Assembly: GCA_902729315.2 (NCBI GenBank)
Contig: LR746269.1
Coordinates: 9,088,231 to 9,152,230 of the forward strand
From: Spirodela intermedia
Taxonomy: Eukaryota > Streptophyta > Magnoliopsida > Alismatales > Araceae
DNA: 64,000 nucleotides
Reading direction: 5' to 3'
The notes under the pieces are model-generated. The model did no database searches, was not told the origin of the DNA, and was given only the letters and a program-made list of their open reading frames with translations. The translations under genes were made by a program, and so were the position numbers. Below, piece by piece: positions 55,349 to 64,000 of this stretch (position 1 is its first letter; every line of letters starts with the position of its first letter).

Positions 55349-56882
55349 CCTCGTCATTTGGCGACCTGATGTCGAACATATAGCAGATAGGGCGGGTTCT
55401 TCTGCCGCCGGCTGCTGCCGCGCGTGTTGGCTGGGTCGAATCAAGCAGGGCTGCTGCTCAGTACAGGTCTCTATGGCCAGCGAAATCCATAGGGAACCAT
55501 TCGAAAGAGGACAGGAGGGAGGGAACCGCGTATCTCCCCAGCGGTGGTGCGCTTCAGATCTCGGGGCCGTCGGAGAAAGACGTTTCGCCATGCATCCACA
55601 GCAGGTAAAGCGACTTGACTTCTCCGTCATTCCAAGCAGCGAGGGGACCTCTCCCTCCGAGAAATTAGTGATGGCGAGGGCCAAGCAAAACTAAAGTTCT
55701 CAACGATAGTGGGCGATTTACTCTTCTTAATAGTTGTCACTGAGTTGCGATTTCTGCGTTCTTTGTCACACTTAAAATGCACGTCCTCGTCCGTATTTAG
55801 TTCAAAAAAAAATCTTATCTTGAACTAATATGTGGTCTTGTGAAATATTTTTTCATAGAGACTAAGAATATAGTGTTGAGTCATGAAAGATAAGAATAAT
55901 AAAGTGATAATGATCAAGAAAAATATATTTAACTCTATTATGGCTTAAGAATGAGGTGTGACCTTTTGGATCAACATAACATAATTGTCTTTCTTAGAGC
56001 AATGGAATGCTCCATAGGTGACTCACACATTGTATAATCCAAAAGACTATGACCCCTTAAATAGATAATATGTGGTTATTGTCTTTTGGTGTTCTTTTCT
56101 AATCTTACTTATCATATTAAAATAAGATCTGGTCTGTACACATAATTTCTTTCTGCCTATACTTAAGTGAAATGTCTTAATCTCATATATTTAATTGATG
56201 AATATCTTTAATTGATATTAACTTTAATGATAATATTATAATTTATAACTGATATATATACCCACGTATAGATTAAATTTAATAATCTTTTACCTAAGAC
56301 AAGATATTTATCTAATTTCATGATAACCTTATGAGCTCAATAAATTTATGATTATTATTTACATGTCTAACAGTCTTGTTCATCATAATACTATTATGAC
56401 TAAAATGATTTTCATTATGTTTAATATGTAAGTAAACTCATCAATACTCATGTATATCATTATAGTAAACCTTATAGATCATGTATAAATCCATAGCATT
56501 GAAATTACATGAAATGTGACTTATACATGTAATTTATAATTAGTCTATCTTATTTATTATGGAGATCAACCAAATAGAGTACAAAATGACTATAAACTTT
56601 ACTCTTTTAGTAAATAGTCATATGATGTCTAAAATTGTAAGATCATTAAATAAAATGTTTACTAAATTAAATATTGTTAGGAGGAACTACACTTATTTGA
56701 ACAATATGCTTGTGAAAGACTTTTTGTGGTAGTTACTTAGTAAATAGATCTATAATCATGTTGTATTTATGAAAAACTTTTTGTAAAAGATTTTTTCTAG
56801 ATTTATGTTGTAGAATCTTCATTAAAATCATGTTTATTATTAATTTGAAGATAAAATTCCACATAACTCAGGAAAAATCAAT
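55349..56882. other. GC-rich then AT-rich intergenic sequence
   Basis: 55349-55690 continues the GC-rich block that existed before the copia insertion and contains, at 55485-55520, the inverted counterpart of 36 bp in the carrier pseudogene. No gene family is recognisable there. From about 55700 the sequence turns strongly AT-rich with nothing coding. Confidence 0.45.
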
Positions 56883-57720
56883 TGGTATAGAGTGTGGATT
56901 GAAATAAATTATGCCATGTGGATTCAAGCTTTTATTTCTTGTTCTTTACCACCTATTATTTGTGCATTGAAGATTCATGGCTCAAATCTATTATCTTCGC
57001 AACTCGAGCTCTATCAAATTGTTATAGCAGTTTTTGTTAAAACACTTGGTACCAAAGTAAGTTTGAAGGAATTTTAAGCATCAGGAGGAGTTTTATGATC
57101 CCTATGGATTTAAGGATCATGAAGAATAATCTTTGTGGATTCAAAGATTGAGATATGGTGAGGTATGAAAGTGATTTATTATGGACATTTATAATGATTC
57201 TATAATATGAATCAAAATTTTCAAAACAAATATATATAGGAATACACTGCAAAATCACATTCTCATTTATTCATTGTCGATAGGATCACGCTTACTTCAA
57301 AAGAAGACTATTATGTATGTTATAACATTTTCGTAACAAGGTTTAGTAAGAGTAAAACTATTGTTGATGTGATAATTGACAATTGTAGTAGTGTTAATTA
57401 TGTTTCTTCATATATGGTTCAAAAATTAGGGTTAAAGAGTGGGAAACACCCTATCCATTTAAAATCAGGTGGATTAACAATGATGTTGAAACAAATGCTG
57501 CATAAACTTGTTTAGTAAAGATTTCAATTGGTAACATTTATTCTGATGAAATTCAATGTGACATAGTTGATATGGATTTTTTTCATATGACTTTAGGAAA
57601 TCCTTGATAAATTAACATAGGTCCTAAGTATAATTGCAAGAAGAACAAATATGGATTTTATAGAAATTAGAAGAAAGCTGTTCTATGTTCTATGAAGAAT
57701 ATAAAAATTCCAAAAATTAA
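56883..57720 (+). mobile_element. Decayed Ty3-gypsy-type element: leader plus retropepsin region
   Basis: A primer-site-like TGGTATAGAG (56883) is followed by about 120 bp that also occurs at 61160-61272. At about 57318-57620 the frame TIVDVIIDNCSSVNYVSSYM, then VQKLGLKSGKHPI and SIGNIYSDEIQCDIVDMDFF, matches the retropepsin region of gypsy polyproteins. It is broken by stops and frame changes, and its catalytic motif is degenerate. No reverse transcriptase was recognised downstream. This is a dead, old element. Confidence 0.6.
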
Positions 57721-60700
57721 GATAAAAGAAAAAATAATTAAAATAAACAAACTTTGAAAACTTTGGTCAAAATTAAGAAGAAATTGTTAGTGAGGAAAGC
57801 TAGTGCAGCATTGTACATACTTTCATATGTCGTGATTTATCTATTTTATAGTATAAATTCAAATTTTAGTGACATGTTGTGAGCTTGTGTTACAAATAAG
57901 CATAATGACTTTATTTAGAGATGCATAACATAATTTTCATAGTATTCAATTAAAACTGAATACAAAAAATTTTATATGCAAACTAAGAAGGTAGTATAAA
58001 GAGAATTAAATAGAGAGTTCAAAGAAAGAGATCATGCCTCAAAATGCATGAAATCATTGTCTATTTGACCTTCCTTTCTCTTCAATTTATTTCATAAAAT
58101 TTTATTTAATGAGTCATTATCTTGAGTTTTAGGTCCATATATGTGAGAAAGGGATAACTTCTTATAGTCAGAAAGATGGAACCTCTACTAAATTACTTAT
58201 CTTGTTTCCTTTATCTAAAGCAAGGATGATGAGCCTACACAATGTCTATATTGAACAGTTGGTTCTCTCCTTTTTTGGCTACACATTTTGATACAAAGAA
58301 ACATAAGAATATATATTTTACTAAAGTGAGGTTCTAAGAACTCTATAGTAGAATCAGCAATTCAAGGTTTGCCAACATTAAGTACATATATGTACAAAGT
58401 ATATTATTTTTGAATTAGCAAACAGCCCAAAAGCAGTTCTCACTAAAAACTTGAATGTTTCCAAAAATGGCCAATATTATAAACAAGCAGTAGAAAATAT
58501 TTTAAAGCAAAAGTAGTAAATAATATTAACCCTAGTAGTAGGTTCATTTGTGTCATTATGAAGCAAAGGTTGATGAAGAAAGACTATCTAGTTCTCTTAA
58601 TTTCATCTTGAAAGATATATTAATAGAGTGATATTTATACTCAACTATTAATAAATTTTTGCATCATTTCATCAGAGGATTTTTATGAATAGGTTTGCTT
58701 ATCATGAATTCAAAATTATGAAAAACATTACTTGGGTACTTGGGTGGAAAATAAAATGCATTATTATATTTTAAATATTCCATGTGTTTCACCTTAATAA
58801 TTATTATGCACTCATTAATCAACACTTGAGGATGAGTTTTCTTCAAGTAGGAGAGACTAAAGTAGAATGTCAATTCTAATGAAAGGATGGATGAAAGGTT
58901 TCTAACTTAGGTGGCCTAAAATAGAAGTGCATACAATGATGAGAAGGCCATTATAAGCACAAACCACTTCTTGCTAGTATTTAGATGTCCCAAATGTATT
59001 AGAGATGAGTTTCATGCTTTGGTGAAACACAAGTTCAAGCTTAATGACGTGACTTAGTCATTGTATAGTAAATCACGTAAATTTAAAATTTATAAAACTA
59101 GAAAATATGAATTTTTAGATATTTAGAAGTATTTATAAATAAATGTATCAATTATCATTCAATAAAACTTTCAAAAATAGCGATAATTTTCCAAGTCAAT
59201 CACAGGGTTGTAATATAATATTTGGTAATTATTCAGAATTTTTCTCAAAAAATACTATTTTTTATAAATTTTATACTAGGAAATAAAAAAGAAATATATT
59301 TAAAATTCACAAAAAAAAGAAATAAGGGTGCAAACATTAGGATTATGTCAACGTTCGGTGAATATGAATCAGGCAAAAATAGAGTTCTGCCCTGTGATTC
59401 TTACGTAAGCGATTACAAACAATTTAATTGATCAAATTAAGATTTTTAAAAGCTGAAACAATTGTAATAGAATGAAGTCTATCTTGGTAAATTTAAAATC
59501 AAAAAATTATGACTAAATAAAACAAAAATTAGGTTGAAAGTAAGAAAATAGAGTTTTGGCATCGTGGTGATAATATGTCGGCAATGCATCGAAATCTTGA
59601 GTGTTCGAGAGGATCGTCGTGCGATGTCCACAACCTCGAAAGCTCTCCTTGGACAAAGATAATGTGGGTAATCTTTAGATCTCTTTACGAAGTCTAGAGA
59701 TCAATGAAATAAATTGTCAAATCATCTCCAACAACTATCACCCGGTCAAGTAGAAAAATGACGACTTTGGGACTCTGCAGTAGCTGTCACTTAACGGAGA
59801 AGAGCTAGATGGAGGTGGGGCATATGTCAGGGAGCTTCATCCTTATGTCTGCGCAGCAAGAGGAGGCTCTTCATCACATTTGATACGCTCTCAGGAGGTA
59901 GTGACTCGTCTCCTGGCTAATCTCCTCTTCTCGATGACGGCTTATTTGTTGATCAATCAGATATGTTTTTTACTTGATGGATTTGTAATCCTTTTATCAC
60001 GAATCATTCAATAATTTTAGTAACAATGCTCGACAAATCATGTTGATGAGATTTTCACCAATGATCTAGTGATTTTGGTTGCTTAATCCTTCACCGGCGA
60101 TCTACAAGAAAGTCACAATAATTAGATAAAAAAATATGAGTTTTGGTTCTAAAAAGATTTGAACCCGCACCGATTGTTTGCCTTTTTTGAGGAAGGTGTG
60201 ACGCGGGTTTAGTCCCCATCACTTGTATGCCAAATTTTCGAGTGAGTATATAATAATGTTACATTTGTAAACAAGTCCTATTTTCGCACATGTACAACCA
60301 CTCTTTACCCCACAGTCGGCTAGCCACTAGTGACGTGGAAGGAGAGTAGCGTACACGTACCCCTATTGATCCAAGCCGCTCAAGCCCCTACTCTTGGCTA
60401 CTCCCCAACTGCACTTCCAACCTGCTTACAGGCCCAATTGGCTAGCGGGTCCTCCTCATTTTATTTTATTTTTATTTTTATTTCTTTTTCTTTATTTGTC
60501 TCAAAAGTAAGACTATAAAAATTATATAAATTCATATAAAATTACATCATTATCTAAAAATTCATATTAATCAATTAAAAATTACTTTTATTATGAGTTA
60601 AGACTGAAACTATATTATTTACTAATTATTAACTCATGATAATGAAAACTTATCACTCAACTTTTGAGTTGGCCACATGCTTAGGAAATTTGCAGCCATG

Positions 60701-61159
60701 TGAGTTGGTGCACATCTACCTCAAATTGGCTCAATAAATAATTAAAACAAAATTAAAGATGCATCCAGATTTAGTGTTTCTATTTTAAGTTTTGTTTTCT
60801 AGGCTCAAATTCTAAATCTTAGCACCATAAATATAGAACCCTCCTATTTTAGGAATGTCCTCAATAAATATTTGACAATATACTTAAAGGCCCACCCTAG
60901 CTGAGAGGCATTCAATCAATTTTAGAAGACCTCTTATCTTCTAAGATTTATGTTTTGCTATGGGTGGATTGTGACAACTCTTTTGGAATTTTCACCTTTC
61001 TGATCTCATGTGGATTCAATGTCAACCTCATGTGGATTATCCACAAGTATCATTTATTGGTTCCTTGGATTTAGGGTAAGAATCTTCACAGAAATCACAT
61101 TTATTGTGGATTCAAAGATGGAATTTCAACTTCATGCAGCTCTGGTTACTTAAATTGGT
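57721..61159. other. AT-rich stretch, mostly decayed repeats, no gene recognised
   Basis: The sequence probably includes further gypsy remnants. A patch at 59560-59960 has higher GC, and another at 60290-60450 resembles transposon LTR sequence without definable ends. No tRNA or gene was found. Confidence 0.4.
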
Positions 61160-61290
61160 TGGTATCAGAGCGTGGATTTGAAGAAATCTTGCCATGTGGA
61201 TTCAAGCTTCTATTTCATTCTTTCCCACCTGTTGATTCATGGTTCAAATCTTCGGCTCTATCGAATTGTAGTCCGACCATCTTTTGGTGC
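61160..61290 (+). mobile_element. Gypsy-type LTR/primer-site/leader relic
   Basis: TGGTATCAGAGC (61160-61171) followed by GTGGATTTGAAGAAATCTTG and a leader matching 56883-57010. It ends where the GGN minisatellite region begins, so the element is truncated. Confidence 0.5.
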
Positions 61291-61429
61291 GACAGCTCCG
61301 TACGCCCACCACTCCCCGAGTTCCTGACTGGTTGGGGTAGTGCCGAGTACAGTAGAAGAGAGGGCTATGCTAAGATTGGCGGCGGGGTCGGTGGACGGGA
61401 CGGCCCAGTGGACACTGAAGGAATAACCA

Positions 61430-62640
61430 AAGGGGGTGGAGGTGGCGACGGAGGAGGCGGTGGAGGGGGTAGAAGCATGTATGATGGAGGGGGAGGTGGC
61501 GGAGGGGGCGGAGGGGGCGGAGGGGGCGGAGGGGCGGTGGAGGTGGTGGAGGAGGCGGAGGAGGCGGAGGTGGCGGAGGTGGCGGAGGTGGCGGAGGTGG
61601 CGGGAGGGGTGGTATCGCGTATACTGATAAGGAGGTGGCGGAGGGGGCGGTGGAGGTGGTGGAGGAGGTGGCGGAGGTGGCGGAGGTGGCGGGAGGTGGC
61701 GGAGGTGGCGGAGGTGGCGGAGGTGGCGGAGGTGGCGGAGGTGGCGGAGGTGGCGGAGGTGGCGGAGGTGGCGGAGGTGGCGGAGGCGGCGGCGGAGGGG
61801 GTGGTATCATGTATACCGGATAAGGAGGTGGCGGAGGGGGCGGTGGAGGTGGTGGAGGTGGTGGAGGAGGCGGAGGTGGCGGAGGTGGCGGAGGGGCGGT
61901 GGAGGTGGTGGAGGAGGCGTGGCGGAGGTGGCGGAGGTGGCGGAGGTGGCGGCGGAGGGTGGTATCATGTATACTGGATAAGGAGGTGGCGGTGGGGGAG
62001 GTGGAGGTGGTGGAGGGGGCGGAGGTGGCGGTGGGGGAGGTGGAGGTGGTGGAGGGGCGGAGGTGGCGGTGGGGGGAGGTGGAGGTGGTGGAGGGGGCGG
62101 AGGTGGCGGCGGGGCGGTGGAGGGGGCGGAGGTGGCGGCGGAGGGGGCGGCATCATATATACTGAATAGGGAGGCGGAGGTGGCGGAGGGGGTGGAGGTG
62201 GCGGAGGTGGCGGAGGGGTGGAGGTGGCGGAGGGGGTGGAGGTGGCGGAGGGGTGGAGGGGGTGAGGTGGCGGAGGGGGTGGAGGTGGCGGCGGGGGCGG
62301 TGGCGGCGGGGGCGGGGGGGCGGGGGGGGCGGCATCGTATAATGAATGGTGGCGGAGGAGGGGGCGGTGGGGGCGGTGGGGGCGGTGGAGGGGGCGGAGG
62401 TGGCGGAGGGGGCGGTGGGGGTGGTGGGGGCGGTGGAGGCGGTGGAGGGGGCGGAGGTGGCGGCATCATGTATACTGGAGGGGAAGGTGGCGGCGGAGGT
62501 GGCGGCGGAGGTGGCGGCGGAGGTGGCGGAGGAGGTGGCGGCGGAGGTGGCGGCGGAGGTGGCGGAGGAGGTGGCGGCGGAGGTGGCGGAGGAGGTGGCG
62601 GAGGAGGTGGCGGAGGAGGTGGCGGAGGAGGCGGCAGTAT
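61430..62640. repeat. GC-rich minisatellite (unit mostly GGAGGTGGC) with higher-order structure
   Basis: About 1.2 kb of 9-bp GGAGGTGGC-like units codes for poly-Pro on the minus strand and poly-Gly on the plus strand. It is punctuated by a short motif like GTATCATGTATACTGG at about 61470, 61612, 61804, 61962, 62150, 62333, 62465 and 62635. These give higher-order blocks of roughly 130-190 bp. Read on the minus strand the spacer encodes PVYMIPP. Confidence 0.9.
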
Positions 62641-63498
62641 GTATACTGGAGGGGGCGGTGCTAAGTACTGCGGAGGTGTATAGACGGTTGGTGTGGGTGC
62701 CTGGTACACCGGAGTGGCTGGCGCCTGGTAAACTGGAGGGAAGAACTTGGGGGGGAAGAACCATGGGAAGAAGAAAGCAGATGCGCATGTTTCAGAGGAG
62801 AAGCTCAGCTTCCCGGCAGTGACGAACGTGTGCTTTTCGCCCTCGACTGTCTTGGCGACGAGCTTCGCCGCGTCGAAGCTGCCGCCGGCGGAGGGGCAAG
62901 GCGTGTTCTTCGGGCCACCGTGTAGCTGTGCAAAGCACTGTTCCTTCAGCTCCCCCTTCTCTTTGACGATGTCGCTGGGGAGCCTGACACTGAACTGACC
63001 ATCTTTGTCTAGCTTGCTCACTCCTCTGATTTGAAACTGGCCCTTTCTGGCCATGCAGTAAATCGCTACGTTGAGTCCTGCCGAAAGAAAATCGACCCAG
63101 AGTGCAGCCGCGCATCAGAAAGATTTTCATCGCTAACGGTAGTAAAAACCAAGACTTTAAATGATTAGCTCTTATTATTCATGTCCGTCGCATTAGCCAA
63201 ATATGACTTTAAACCATTATCGACGTCAAACTTTGTCCGTTACTTTGGACAAACTCGTGGAGAGACCACAAGCGAACTGTCCAGTGTGTTTGAGAGAGAG
63301 AGAGAGAGAGAGGAAACTACCATTAAATGCGACTGCACTATCGATATTCTTGGAAGCGCAGTCAGAACATTCCCCAGCACCGATCACAGAGACGAGCCTT
63401 TCTGAGGACGGGACGGCGCCGGCAGAGTAAAAGCTCTCCAGGAGAAGACCTAGAAACAATGCTAGCATGAATCTCACCCTCCAAGGTGGAGTTCCCAT
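61807..63498 (-). CDS. Secreted proline-rich wall protein with Ole e 1 domain (PRP2/PRP4-like)
   Basis: Exon 1 is 63498-63321 and exon 2 is 63077-61807 (minus strand); they join in frame to 482 residues. The start is the only ATG of the frame (MGTPPWRVR), followed by a signal peptide (MLALFLGLLLESFYSAGA). An Ole e 1 / extensin-like domain comes next with ECSDCASKN, LNVAIYC, GVSKLDKDGQFSVRLP, KEQCFAQLHGG, NTPCPSAGG, HTFVTAGKLSFSSETC and six conserved Cys. Then comes a PPVYQAP-rich segment and poly-Pro runs with VYMIPP spacers encoded by the minisatellite. This organisation matches Arabidopsis PRP2/PRP4-type structural wall proteins. Toward the C-terminus small indels shift the repeat into Ala-Thr-Ser and His-Leu-Arg frames, so the last ~150 residues and the stop at 61807 are doubtful. 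A GA run lies in the intron (about 63294-63312). Confidence 0.85.
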
Positions 63499-64000
63499 GT
63501 CGGTGGGCCAACCGTCTAAAGACGCCTGGAGGAAGGGAGGAGGGGGAAGAGAGAACAATGGCAACGAGGCTTGGCCACTGCGATGGCCGTGCCAATACCT
63601 TGGATCCTCGGGGTTTAAAAAGAGCCGGAGGCCGCCTAGCCGACATTCCCATTAAGGTATCACATGTGACGAGAGCCCGTCTGTGGATTAACGACTGCCA
63701 ATTGTCACTGGTTAGGTTGCCTCATTGTGGTTTCCTCCGTCATTGAATGCACCCGGCAGCTCCTCCCCTCGTCAATGACACTCTTTCTTTTGAGTCTTTT
63801 CTTCCGTCTAATTACCACCTCCTCAAAACAAGAAACATAGGGGAGAGATCCTGGAATACTCCAAGGGCGAGCTCACCATTGTCCTCGTCCCTCCGTGCAA
63901 TTCTGTGGATGTAGGTAAGCCATCTTTTAATGGCACTTCCCTTCAGATGGAAGGGAGAAGAATGGACGGCGCTCGGCGACCCTGCGACTGTTCTGTAGTA
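63499..64000. other. Upstream region of the proline-rich protein gene and right edge
   Basis: On the minus strand this is the 5' UTR/promoter of the proline-rich gene; TTTAAA at about 63614-63619 is a possible TATA-like element. On the plus strand, 63841-63914 could be an exon (GEILEYSKGELTIVLVPP, strong donor GTAAG at 63915), followed by an open frame to the window end. The family is not recognised, so this may be the start of a neighbouring gene or chance. Confidence 0.25.

Noticed and set aside
60160-60240. Sequence with GAACCCGCACC and GCGGGTTTAG that at first suggested a tRNA-like gene
   Set aside because: No acceptor stem or anticodon arm can be formed; probably transposon-derived.
61470-62640. 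Regularly spaced motifs resembling a CRISPR-like array
   Set aside because: The spacers are themselves repeats of the same 9-bp unit, in a eukaryotic genome and within a protein-coding exon; it is a higher-order minisatellite.
61159-62683. Glycine-rich protein frames on the plus strand (336 and 206 codons)
   Set aside because: They are shadows of the GGN minisatellite; the minus strand carries a signal peptide, Ole e 1 domain and valid splice sites, and the first plus-strand frame starts in a retrotransposon primer-site relic.

Overview
The window is nuclear DNA from a flowering plant. Genes are intron-rich with GT-AG introns, and AT-rich spacers surround GC-rich coding exons. Plant families present include C1A cysteine proteases, a GH5 mannanase, a PPR protein, an ASHH3-type SET protein, an Ole e 1 / proline-rich wall protein, and Ty1-copia and Ty3-gypsy elements. 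The strong GC bias in the mannanase, PPR and copia coding exons suggests a commelinid monocot; this is inference, and I did not identify the species.

Layout. 1-23394 is a tandem array of papain-like cysteine protease genes: the 3' part of copy 1 (310-1372), a complete copy 2 (5361-7245) and a complete copy 3 (19206-21056). Copies 2 and 3 share an almost identical promoter and exon 1, while copies 1 and 3 share almost identical exons 2-4 plus about 2.3 kb of 3' flank. Between copies 2 and 3 lie a minus-strand copia relic (about 11.56-12.76 kb) and a very AT-rich gene-free spacer. 26216-28131 is an endo-1,4-beta-mannosidase gene of five exons, followed by an intronless PPR gene (28750-29778). 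About 7 kb without recognisable genes follows, then a long gene for a SET-domain histone methyltransferase of the ASHH3/ASHH4 type (about 38.1-45.2 kb). Next are a few exons of an unrecognised gene with a Tudor-like segment (46.6-47.9 kb). At 49278-50159 is a broken mitochondrial carrier (uncoupling-protein type) pseudogene. Just downstream of it sits a structurally complete Ty1-copia element (50315-55343) with 283-bp LTRs and a 5-bp target-site duplication. The rest is AT-rich sequence with gypsy-type relics (56.9 kb and 61.2 kb) and, on the minus strand, a secreted proline-rich / Ole e 1-type wall protein gene (61807-63498). Its poly-proline tail is encoded by a large GC-rich minisatellite.

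Function. There is no operon-like logic. The protease array is a birth-and-death cluster whose members recombine. The mannanase and the proline-rich protein both act in the cell wall, the PPR protein is probably mitochondrial, and the SET protein acts on chromatin. The most interesting signals are the altered active-site motif shared by the proteases, the recombination breakpoint at their exon 1/intron 1 border, the filler-like 36-bp inverted copy in the carrier pseudogene, and the decaying proline minisatellite. I found no clearly new multi-gene system.
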